From positions 1 to 41,614 of the forward strand of contig CANRGT010000014.1 in assembly GCA_947630185.1 (NCBI GenBank): a DNA stretch of 41,614 nt, written 5' to 3'. The DNA comes from an uncultured Clostridia bacterium (GTDB taxonomy: Bacteria > Bacillota > Clostridia > TANB77 > CAG-508). Made by a program: the position numbers and the translations under genes. Position 1 is the first letter of the stretch, and the number at the start of each line of letters is the position of its first letter. The notes under the pieces are model-generated. The model was given only the letters and a program-made list of their open reading frames with translations. It searched no databases and was not told where the DNA came from. Positions 1-6,397 of this stretch are shown here, one piece after another.

Positions 1-1
1 T

Positions 2-76
2 GGCCCCGTGGTCAAGCGGTTAAGACATCGCCCTTTCACGGCGGAGACATGGGTTCGATTCCCGTCGGGGTCACCA
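2..76 (+). tRNA. tRNA-Glu (TTC)
   Basis: Complete cloverleaf. The acceptor arm pairs 2-8 with 66-72, the anticodon loop is 33-39 with anticodon TTC at 35-37, the T-loop carries GTTCGATTC, the discriminator is A73 and CCA is encoded at 74-76. It is 4 nt upstream of tRNA-Thr, so the two are probably processed from one transcript. Confidence 0.97.
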
Positions 77-80
77 AAAT

Positions 81-156
<76 letters not shown>

Positions 157-248
157 ATAAACGCTTCTTAACTTGTTTTATAACTTGTTATGAGGTGTTA
201 TTTTTTTATTAACACTTACAAGTACATATAAAGGAGCAAATAGAAATT

Positions 249-1004
249 ATGGAAGAAAACAAAGAAAAAAGTATTCAAAATAAAGTAGTAATTGTTACAG
301 GTGGTTCTAGAGGAATAGGTGCGCAGATTGTTAAAACATTAGCGAAAGAAAATTATAGACTTATTCTAAATTATAATAAGTCAGAACAAAAAGCAAAAAA
401 AATACAAGAAGAACTAAAAAATGAAGGAATAGAAATTGAAATTTTTAAAGCTGATGTTTCAAAAAGGGAAGATGCTAAGAGCTTAATAGAGTTTACTTTG
501 AAAAAATACGGAACTATCGATATATTAATAAATAATGCGGGAATCGCAGGGTCAAAATTATTTACAGATATAACAGATGAAGATTGGAATAATATGATAA
601 ATATAAATTTAAATTCAGCTTTTTATTGCACACAAGAGGCTTTAAAAACTATGATAAATAATAAAGATGGTTTAATTATAAACATATCTTCTATTTGGGG
701 CTTAACAGGTTCTTCTTGTGAAGTAGCATATTCGGTAGCAAAATCTGCTTTAAATGGAATGACTAAAGCATTAGCAAAAGAGCTAGGATTATCGAATATA
801 AGAGTTAACGCTATTGCACCAGGAATTATAGATACGGATATGAATTCATATTTAACAAATGAAGAAATAGAAAAAGTGAAAGAAGAAATACCATTAAATA
901 AGATTGGAAAAACAGATGACATTGCAAGGTGTGTAAAATGGTTAATTGAAGATGAATATACAACAGGACAGATTATTTCTATTAATGGTGGTTGGTATAT
1001 TTAA
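249..1004 (+). CDS. ymfI: SDR-family reductase, YmfI-like (EF-P 5-aminopentanone reductase type)
   Basis: A 251-aa classical short-chain dehydrogenase/reductase. The NAD(P)-binding TGGSRGIG is at residues 17-24, followed by NNAG near 94-97, the catalytic Ser at about 148, Tyr161 and Lys165 (YSVAK), and a C-terminal GQIISINGG. It is close to FabG, but the stretch around the active site (SSIWG, then SCEVAYS) and the following IDTDMN are typical of the YmfI branch, which reduces the 5-aminopentanone group on elongation factor P in Firmicutes. That assignment comes from remembered family features; a general 3-oxoacyl-ACP reductase is the alternative. The ATG at 249 has AAGGAG about 12 nt upstream, a rather long spacing. 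It stands alone between the tRNA pair and a bidirectional terminator. Confidence 0.85.
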   Translation: MEENKEKSIQNKVVIVTGGSRGIGAQIVKTLAKENYRLILNYNKSEQKAKKIQEELKNEGIEIEIFKADVSKREDAKSLIEFTLKKYGTIDILINNAGIAGSKLFTDITDEDWNNMININLNSAFYCTQEALKTMINNKDGLIINISSIWGLTGSSCEVAYSVAKSALNGMTKALAKELGLSNIRVNAIAPGIIDTDMNSYLTNEEIEKVKEEIPLNKIGKTDDIARCVKWLIEDEYTTGQIISINGGWYI

Positions 1005-1025
1005 AAGTAATGTATATATAAAAAA

Positions 1026-1059
1026 TAAAAATTCCAGTGATTTTTCATTGGAATTTTTA
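1026..1059. terminator. Bidirectional intrinsic terminator
   Basis: A near-perfect stem (AATTCCAGTGA with TCATTGGAATT) has A-runs on its left and T-runs on its right. It lies between the end of the SDR gene and the convergent end of the carbohydrate-binding protein gene, and can serve both. Confidence 0.8.
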
Positions 1060-1119
1060 TAATCATTATTAGCTATTTTTATAAATCAAGATGTAATAAT
1101 GTAAAGAGAAATTACATTA

Positions 1120-1578
1120 TTATTCTGATATTTTTCTTTTATAGTTTCCAGAAATCAATTTTGGAATGTAAGTAATAATCTTATATACTGCCAAGCGAAT
1201 CTTCTTACTCCAAATATAAGATTTTCTTAATTTTCTAGGAGTAGCAACAGAATTCTCATCTACTGCAACTAATGAAAGTTCTATTTTTTCAATTGGGAAT
1301 ATATAGTTAGAACCATCATTATTATCCCATTGATTTTTTTCATTTCTAAAACAGAAATTAAAGGTTTCTCCTTCAAGTAAGTTAACTTCAGTTTGAAAAC
1401 CTAACTCTGTTTTTTCCATTTTAATTTCATTTACATTATCCCAATTAAGACCAAATCCATAATGAAGATAAACTTCCTCTGAATTGTCTTGAAATAAATT
1501 TCCTGTATAAGATATTTTTACGGTTGTATTTTCAACTAACTTATCAGTATTAAAAAAGATATTTTTTACTAATTCCAT
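1120..1578 (-). CDS. Small carbohydrate-binding protein (CBM25/53-like domain)
   Basis: A 152-aa protein. Residues about 15-105 look like a starch-binding CBM25/53 beta-sandwich: an early YLHYGFGLNWDN motif and a late W-D-N-N-D-G-S-N-Y motif with the expected aromatic residues. There is no signal peptide, so a cytoplasmic location and binding of glycogen or another alpha-glucan are inferred. The last 35 residues are strongly basic with hydrophobic positions (IRLAVYKIITYIPKLI), like an amphipathic membrane-associating tail, which is unusual for a CBM. The start is supported by AGGAG 7 nt upstream and by the TTGAAT/TATAAT promoter upstream. No enzyme for alpha-glucans lies next to it. The fold is fairly sure; the ligand is not. 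Confidence 0.7.
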   Translation of the reverse strand: MELVKNIFFNTDKLVENTTVKISYTGNLFQDNSEEVYLHYGFGLNWDNVNEIKMEKTELGFQTEVNLLEGETFNFCFRNEKNQWDNNDGSNYIFPIEKIELSLVAVDENSVATPRKLRKSYIWSKKIRLAVYKIITYIPKLISGNYKRKISE

Positions 1579-1621
1579 TTAAATTCTCCTTATTTTTTTA
1601 TCTCTTGTTCTCTATTTTGAT

Positions 1622-1650
1622 ATTATAATATTAAAAAAAATATAATTCAA
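1622..1650 (-). promoter_or_regulatory. Promoter of the CBM protein gene
   Basis: On the minus strand, -35 TTGAAT (1645-1650), a 17-nt spacer, and -10 TATAAT (1622-1627), about 45 nt before the start codon. Confidence 0.7.
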
Positions 1651-1667
1651 GTGTTTTTGACAAAATT

Positions 1668-2240
1668 TTAATTTGTTCCGACAATTTTTCCAACAATATA
1701 GAAATCATCTTTAGGATTTAAGCAAATGTCTTCAACATTTTTATCTTCTGCCCTTAGAACTACACCATCTTTACGAATAATGAATCTACGGATTAACAAT
1801 TTATTTTTATAAGAAAATAGTCCTAAGTCTCTATTATCTAAAGGTGCATTAAATTCAACATAAGCATAAGAGCCTTCTTTTAATTTTGGTTCCATTGTAG
1901 TATCTGTAATTTTAACTGCAATAGATGCTCCTGGAATAGTAGGAGGACAATCAATTAAAGAACCTAATGAATCAAAGGTAGGAATTTTGTCATAAGGAAT
2001 ATGTTCTTCTATTTTATAAGAGTGATGTTCTTCTGTAAGTTCTTTATCATATGTATGCATTAAAGGACGGTAAGGAATGCCCATAGTTTTACACATATTT
2101 CTTAAAACTTTATGACTAGGATTTCTTTCACCTTTTTCAATATGAGTTAAATGACCTGTATTTATATTAGTTCCTCTAGCAATTTCTGCCTTTGTTAACT
2201 TTTTTTGCTTACGAATATAAGCAATCATTTCACCTATCAT
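1668..2240 (-). CDS. XRE-family regulator with degenerate S24 (LexA/CI-like) domain
   Basis: A 190-aa protein. Residues 5-60 form an XRE helix-turn-helix (IAYIRKQKKLTKAEIARG, then a recognition helix near NTGHLTHIEKGE). Residues about 85-190 form an S24 peptidase-like dimerisation domain. Both catalytic positions are changed: the Ser of the usual D-S-M-x-P motif is Thr115 (DTTMEP), and the Lys of the usual V-K-R-F is Arg151 (LIRRF). No Ala-Gly cleavage site precedes the domain. Self-cleavage is therefore unlikely, and the domain probably serves for dimerisation or sensing. The ATG at 2240 has GAGAGGGG upstream. The gene is divergent from the VanW gene over a shared 208-bp region, so control of itself and of that gene is a reasonable guess. 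Confidence 0.85.
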   Translation of the reverse strand: MIGEMIAYIRKQKKLTKAEIARGTNINTGHLTHIEKGERNPSHKVLRNMCKTMGIPYRPLMHTYDKELTEEHHSYKIEEHIPYDKIPTFDSLGSLIDCPPTIPGASIAVKITDTTMEPKLKEGSYAYVEFNAPLDNRDLGLFSYKNKLLIRRFIIRKDGVVLRAEDKNVEDICLNPKDDFYIVGKIVGTN

Positions 2241-2299
2241 AATGATACCCCTCTCGAATCTATATTCAAAATCAATATATTTTCTCTTTTTTCAAAATT

Positions 2300-2328
2300 A
2301 TTATATATAAAAATAAAAAACTTGTCTA
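2300..2328 (-). promoter_or_regulatory. Promoter of the XRE/S24 gene
   Basis: On the minus strand, -35 TAGACA (2323-2328), a 17-nt spacer, and -10 TATAAT (2300-2305). It lies back-to-back with the VanW promoter. Confidence 0.6.
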
Positions 2329-2378
2329 GATAAAATAACAAAAAAAGATAAATTATAATAAAATACAACTTTTTTTTA

Positions 2379-2407
2379 TTGTAAAACTTAAATATTTGTG
2401 GTAATAT
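2379..2407 (+). promoter_or_regulatory. Promoter of the VanW-family gene
   Basis: -35 TTGTAA (2379-2384), a 17-nt spacer, -10 TAATAT (2402-2407), about 40 nt before the start codon at 2449. It is followed by a good AAGAGGTAAAG ribosome binding site. Confidence 0.6.
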
Positions 2408-2448
2408 TATTTCATACAAAAGTATATATTTTATTTAAGAGGTAAAGT

Positions 2449-4371
2449 ATGGAAAATAATGGATTAGAAAATAAAGAATTAAATGAAACAGAAGAAAAAT
2501 TAGATTTAAAAGATATTAATGCACAGCAAAAAGAAGAAAAGTCGGAAGATAAAGGAACTATATCAAACAATAAAGAAGTAGCATCAGAAAAAGATGAAAA
2601 TATTAAAGAAGAAGTACTAGAAAAAGAGGATAATTTATTAGAAACTAGTAAAAATCCAACAAATAATAAAGAAAAGAAAAGAGAAGAACAAAAAGAATAT
2701 AAAGTAGTAAAAAATAAAAAATCTAAAAAACTACCTGTAGTTTTAACTTTATTTATTCTTTTATTTTTAATGATATTTTCAATTATTTTTTCATTATTAA
2801 ATATGAATAATGAAAAAATATTAAGTGGAATTTCTATGTTAGGAATAGATATAGGAAACCTTACTGTTGATGAAGCAAAAAATAAAATAAATGATGCAAT
2901 TGATAATAGATTTCATGATGAAAATAATAACTTAATTTTGAAAAGAGGCGATAATGAAACTAGTGTAACAGCAAATACCTTTAATGCAAAATTTGATGTA
3001 GATACAGCTATTACAGAAGCATACAATATTGGAAGAAGTGGAAATATTGTTACTAACAATTATGCTATTTTATGGACTAATTTATTCAAAAAGCAAATCG
3101 AACCAACTTTATACTTAGATGAAGAATTATTAAACTCTACAATTAAAGATGTTGGAGCAAAAATGCCAGATACACTAGTGCAAAATAGTTATTATGTAGA
3201 AGATGAAAATTTAATAATAGTAAAAGGAAAAGCAGGTTATGTTATAGAAGAAGAAAAATTAAAAGACAGTATATATGCACAATTAAGAAATATTCATACA
3301 AGTTATCAAGTTATAGAAATTCCTGTAACATATAAAGAACCAGGAGATATTGATCTAGAAAAAATACATAGTGAAATTTATAAAGAACCACAGAATGCTT
3401 ATGTTGAAGAAAATCCTAAAACAGTTCATAGACATGTAAATGGTGTAGATTTCAAAATTTCCATGGAGGAAGCTAAAAAATTATTAGAACAAGATAAAGA
3501 AGAATATACTATACCATTAAAAATAACCGTGCCAAAAATAACAATAAATGATTTAGGAGATGAAGCATTTCCTGATTTACTAGCAACATTTTCAACAACT
3601 TATGATCCAAGTAATTATAACAGAAGTACAAATATAGAGCTTGCTTCTAAAAAAATGAATGGTACAGTTGTGATGCCTGGAGAGAATTTTTCGTATAATA
3701 CAGTAATTGGAAAAAGAACTTTAGAAGCGGGATATAAAGAAGGAACAGCATATATAGGTGGAAAAATAGTGCCAGATGTTGGAGGGGGAGTTTGCCAATT
3801 ATCTACTACATTATATAATACAGCATTACTTGCAAACTTAAAAATTATTGATAGAAGCAATCATTTATTTTTAACAGGTTATGTTGCAGCAAGTAGAGAT
3901 GCGACAGTATATTATGGAAGTATAGATTTTGTATTCCAAAATACTAGAAGCTATCCTATAAAAATAGTATCAAACTCAAAAAATGGAGTTTGTAAAGTAA
4001 GTATATATGGAATAAAAGAAGAAGTAGAATATGAAGTAGTAATTCAATCTAAAATAACTTCTTATATAAATCAAACTACAACATACAAAGATGATCCAAC
4101 CTTAGAAAAAGGCAAAGAAGTTGTTGAACAATACGGTTCAAACGGATGTAGAAGTGAAGCATATCGTATATTAAAATTAAATGGAAAAGTAGTTAGTCAA
4201 GATTTATTATCAAAAGATACATATAAACCATTAGAAAGAGTTATACGTAGAGGAACTAAAGAAGTGCCAAATGCTCCTGAAACATCTACAGAAACGAACA
4301 CATCACCAACAGAAGAAACAAATGCAAATGTTGAAAATCAAAACACGGAAAGTCAAAATGTGGAAATTTAA
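2449..4371 (+). CDS. VanW-family membrane-anchored wall protein with PG-binding and G5 domains
   Basis: A 640-aa protein. Residues 1-90 are highly charged (Glu/Lys/Asn) and predicted cytoplasmic. One membrane segment lies at about 94-117 (LPVVLTLFILLFLMIFSIIF). The outside part holds a PG_binding_4 region (about 130-310), a VanW domain (about 390-520, including the GTVVMPGENFSYN and GGGVCQLSTTLYN motifs) and a G5 domain (about 533-607), then a Thr/Asn/Glu tail. The family is named after vanW of the vanB cluster, but most chromosomal members have no proven role in glycopeptide resistance; a peptidoglycan-associated surface role is the safe reading. It is divergent from an XRE regulator and followed 41 bp later by rsmA. 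Confidence 0.9.
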   Translation: MENNGLENKELNETEEKLDLKDINAQQKEEKSEDKGTISNNKEVASEKDENIKEEVLEKEDNLLETSKNPTNNKEKKREEQKEYKVVKNKKSKKLPVVLTLFILLFLMIFSIIFSLLNMNNEKILSGISMLGIDIGNLTVDEAKNKINDAIDNRFHDENNNLILKRGDNETSVTANTFNAKFDVDTAITEAYNIGRSGNIVTNNYAILWTNLFKKQIEPTLYLDEELLNSTIKDVGAKMPDTLVQNSYYVEDENLIIVKGKAGYVIEEEKLKDSIYAQLRNIHTSYQVIEIPVTYKEPGDIDLEKIHSEIYKEPQNAYVEENPKTVHRHVNGVDFKISMEEAKKLLEQDKEEYTIPLKITVPKITINDLGDEAFPDLLATFSTTYDPSNYNRSTNIELASKKMNGTVVMPGENFSYNTVIGKRTLEAGYKEGTAYIGGKIVPDVGGGVCQLSTTLYNTALLANLKIIDRSNHLFLTGYVAASRDATVYYGSIDFVFQNTRSYPIKIVSNSKNGVCKVSIYGIKEEVEYEVVIQSKITSYINQTTTYKDDPTLEKGKEVVEQYGSNGCRSEAYRILKLNGKVVSQDLLSKDTYKPLERVIRRGTKEVPNAPETSTETNTSPTEETNANVENQNTESQNVEI

Positions 4372-4412
4372 ATAGAGTAACACAAAGATAAATTATATAA
4401 AAGGAAGTAAGA

Positions 4413-5274
4413 ATGAATTTAGAACAAGAAACTAGATTTTTAATGAAAAAATATCAAATTACTGCCAACAAAAATTTAGGTCAGAATTTTTTAATAGATG
4501 ATGAGGTTATGGAAACCATTGTAACATCTGCTGAAATTACAAAAAATGATATTGTAATTGAAATAGGACCACGGATTAGGCTCACTAACAACTAAATTAT
4601 TAGAAAACGCTAAAAAAGTAATTGCGATTGAAATAGATAAAAAAATGGAAAGTATATTAAAAGATAGATTTTCTATTTATAATAATTTTACTTTAATAAA
4701 TGAAGATGTATTAAAAATAGATTTACATAAACTAATAAAAGAGCAAAATCCAGAAAATAATAATGTAAAAATAGTGGCAAATTTACCATACTATATTACA
4801 ACACCAATTATTATGAAATTATTAGAAGAAAAATTACCTATTGAAAGCATTACTGTAATGATACAAAAAGAAGTAGCAGATAGGTTATCGGCTATTCCAG
4901 GTGAAAAAAATACAGGTGCAATTACTTATTGTGTTTACTATTATTGTGAGACAGAGGAAGTTTTAAAAGTTCCTAATAGCTCATTTATTCCAGAGCCACA
5001 AGTAGATTCAGAGGTAATAAATTTAAAAATTAGAAAAAATCCACCTGTAAAATTAGATAATGAAGAATTATTTTTTAAGCTTATTAAAGCAAGTTTTATG
5101 CAAAGAAGAAAAACTTTGTTAAATTCACTTTCTAATTCTGGTATTATACCTAAGGAAAAAGTAAGGGAATTATTAGAAAAATTAAATTTAAATGAAAATA
5201 TAAGAGGGGAAGAACTAACAATAGAGCAATTTGCGCAAATGGCGAATATGCTAAATTTACCACTTGACAAGTGA
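4413..5274 (+). CDS. rsmA: 16S rRNA dimethyladenosine transferase RsmA (KsgA), with a +1 shift at an in-frame CGG
   Basis: RsmA dimethylates two adjacent adenosines in the 3' terminal helix of 16S rRNA using S-adenosylmethionine. The first 53 codons (KKYQITANKNLGQNFLIDD, ending IEIGP) run into CGG at 4572-4574 and would stop at 4595. Skipping the C at 4572 gives GLGSLTTKLLENAKKV, completing SAM motif I (E-I-G-P-G-L-G), and the reading frame is then open to 5274, including the catalytic NLPYYITTP motif. The total is 286 aa, normal for the family. Nothing else is damaged, so decay is unlikely. It is one of six sites in this window with the same extra C before a Gly codon. An AAAGGAAG-type RBS precedes the start. 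Confidence 0.93.
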
Positions 5275-5323
5275 TTAGAATTTTATTATAATAAATTCTA
5301 GACTTGAAAAGAATTTAGCATAT

Positions 5324-5399
5324 GCGTCATTAGCTCAGTTGGTAGAGCAGCAGACTCTTAATCTGATGGTCGGAGGTTCGATTCCTCTATGACGCACCA
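5324..5399 (+). tRNA. tRNA-Lys (CTT)
   Basis: Acceptor GCGTCAT (5324-5330) pairs with ATGACGC (5389-5395). The anticodon loop CTCTTAA gives CTT, the T-loop is GTTCGATTC, and CCA is encoded at 5397-5399. Confidence 0.96.
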
Positions 5400-5402
5400 A
5401 CA

Positions 5403-5446
5403 ATACACTACATTGATCAGTTCTTATCAGTGTGGTGTATATTTTT
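5403..5446 (+). terminator. Terminator after tRNA-Lys
   Basis: A long hairpin, ATACACTACATTGAT paired with ATCAGTGTGGTGTAT around an 8-nt loop, followed by ATTTTTAT. Confidence 0.85.
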
Positions 5447-5466
5447 ATAGGTAAGAGGTGGTGCTT

Positions 5467-5811
5467 ATGCCTAATGTTCCCCATAATATTGAAAAAGTTA
5501 TAAAAGAACTTGAAGTAGGAATAAATAAAATTTTAAAAAATAAAGTAAAAAAAATTATTCTTTATGGATCTTATGCAAGAGGTGATTATAGAGAAAATTC
5601 TGATTTAGATATAATGATATTAACAAATATGTCTGAAGAAAAAATTGTAGATATAAGAACAGAAATATGGGATTTAGCATATGATATAGGACTTGAAAAT
5701 GATATAATAATATCAATATTAGTAAAAAATATAAATGATTATAATTATTGGTTAGATACATTACCTTTTTATATGAATATACAAAAGGAAGGTGTTGTAT
5801 TAAATGGATAA
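5467..5811 (+). CDS. MNT-type nucleotidyltransferase (MntA-like, TA antitoxin candidate)
   Basis: A 114-aa minimal nucleotidyltransferase of the Pol-beta fold. The signature GSYARG is followed by SDLDIMIL, giving the expected G-S-x10-D-x-D metal-binding arrangement. In MNT/HEPN pairs the MNT protein is known to modify (AMPylate) and silence the HEPN partner in the studied cases; here that is inferred from gene order. I start it at the ATG at 5467 because AGAGGTGGTG sits just upstream; the GTG codons at 5458 and 5461 lie inside that ribosome binding site. Its 3' end overlaps the HEPN gene by 8 nt. Confidence 0.85.
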   Translation: MPNVPHNIEKVIKELEVGINKILKNKVKKIILYGSYARGDYRENSDLDIMILTNMSEEKIVDIRTEIWDLAYDIGLENDIIISILVKNINDYNYWLDTLPFYMNIQKEGVVLNG

Positions 5812-6205
5812 AAAAGCAATAGAACTTGCAAGATATAGATTAGAAAGAGCAAAACAAGATTTACAAGACACAGAATTATTATATAAAAATAATAGTTTAC
5901 TTTCAGCAAACAATAGAGCATATTATTCAATATTTCATGCAATACAAGCTGTACTTGCAATAGAAAAAATTGATTTTAAAAGGCATAAAGATGTAATTGC
6001 ATATTTTAATAAAAATTACATAAATACAGAAATTTTTCCTAAAAAGTTAGGAAGAAAGATTGGACAAGCTTTTCAAATTAGAGAAGATAGTGACTACGAT
6101 TATAAATTTATACCAAAGATTGAACAAACTGCTTATCAATTAGAAACAGCAAGGGAGTTAATTAAATTAGTTGAAGAATACATTAACAAACAAGAAAATA
6201 ATTAA
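5804..6205 (+). CDS. HEPN-domain protein (partner of MNT protein)
   Basis: A 133-aa, all-helical HEPN protein of the COG1895 type: RAYYSIFHAIQAVL in the first half, then the FKRHKDV and REDSDYDY segments. The canonical RNase motif R-x4-6-H of HepT toxins is not evident; the R at REDSDYDY is followed by Tyr rather than His, which is common in this sub-family. Toxin activity is thus uncertain. It overlaps the MNT gene (start codon inside the MNT stop region) and shares its transcript, which ends in a strong terminator directly downstream. Confidence 0.85.
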   Translation: MDKKAIELARYRLERAKQDLQDTELLYKNNSLLSANNRAYYSIFHAIQAVLAIEKIDFKRHKDVIAYFNKNYINTEIFPKKLGRKIGQAFQIREDSDYDYKFIPKIEQTAYQLETARELIKLVEEYINKQENN

Positions 6206-6207
6206 AT

Positions 6208-6240
6208 AAAAATCGCTAAGTGAAAACTTAGCGATTTTTA
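6208..6240 (+). terminator. Terminator of the MNT/HEPN operon
   Basis: Perfect stem AAATCGCTAAGT / ACTTAGCGATTT with a GAAA tetraloop followed by TTTTTA. Confidence 0.9.
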
Positions 6241-6308
6241 TATGCCAATTTAAATATGGCGTGTTGACAAGAAAATTTATTTTATAAAAACTTTAATTAA
6301 AAACCCTC

Positions 6309-6337
6309 TTGACTTAAAACAAAATAAAAAGTATTAT
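6309..6337 (+). promoter_or_regulatory. Promoter of the ABC transporter/CorA region
   Basis: -35 TTGACT (6309-6314), a 17-nt spacer, -10 TATTAT (6332-6337). A second TTGACA lies at 6263-6268 without a convincing -10. Confidence 0.6.
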
Positions 6338-6369
6338 ATTTGCATATAATAAAAGGGAGAATTTAAACT

Positions 6370-6393
6370 ATGGAAGTAACAAAAAGGAGATAA
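6370..6393 (+). other. Possible 7-codon leader ORF
   Basis: ATG-GAA-GTA-ACA-AAA-AGG-AGA-TAA encodes MEVTKRR. It has its own AGGGAGA 10 nt upstream, and its last codons are the ribosome binding site of the ABC transporter gene starting 4 nt later. It could couple translation or be chance. Confidence 0.25.
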
Positions 6394-6397
6394 AAAT

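Noticed and set aside
2237..2419. Possible 60-aa minus-strand ORF
   Set aside because: It lies across the divergent promoters of the XRE/S24 and VanW genes, has low-complexity Phe/Tyr/Ile/Lys composition and no ribosome binding site.
4413..4595. Reading rsmA, tex, the Rieske gene and int as pseudogenes or as separate short genes
   Set aside because: Each has a single base lesion of the same kind and phase, with no other damage, and joins to a normal-length family member. Random decay would not give that uniformity.
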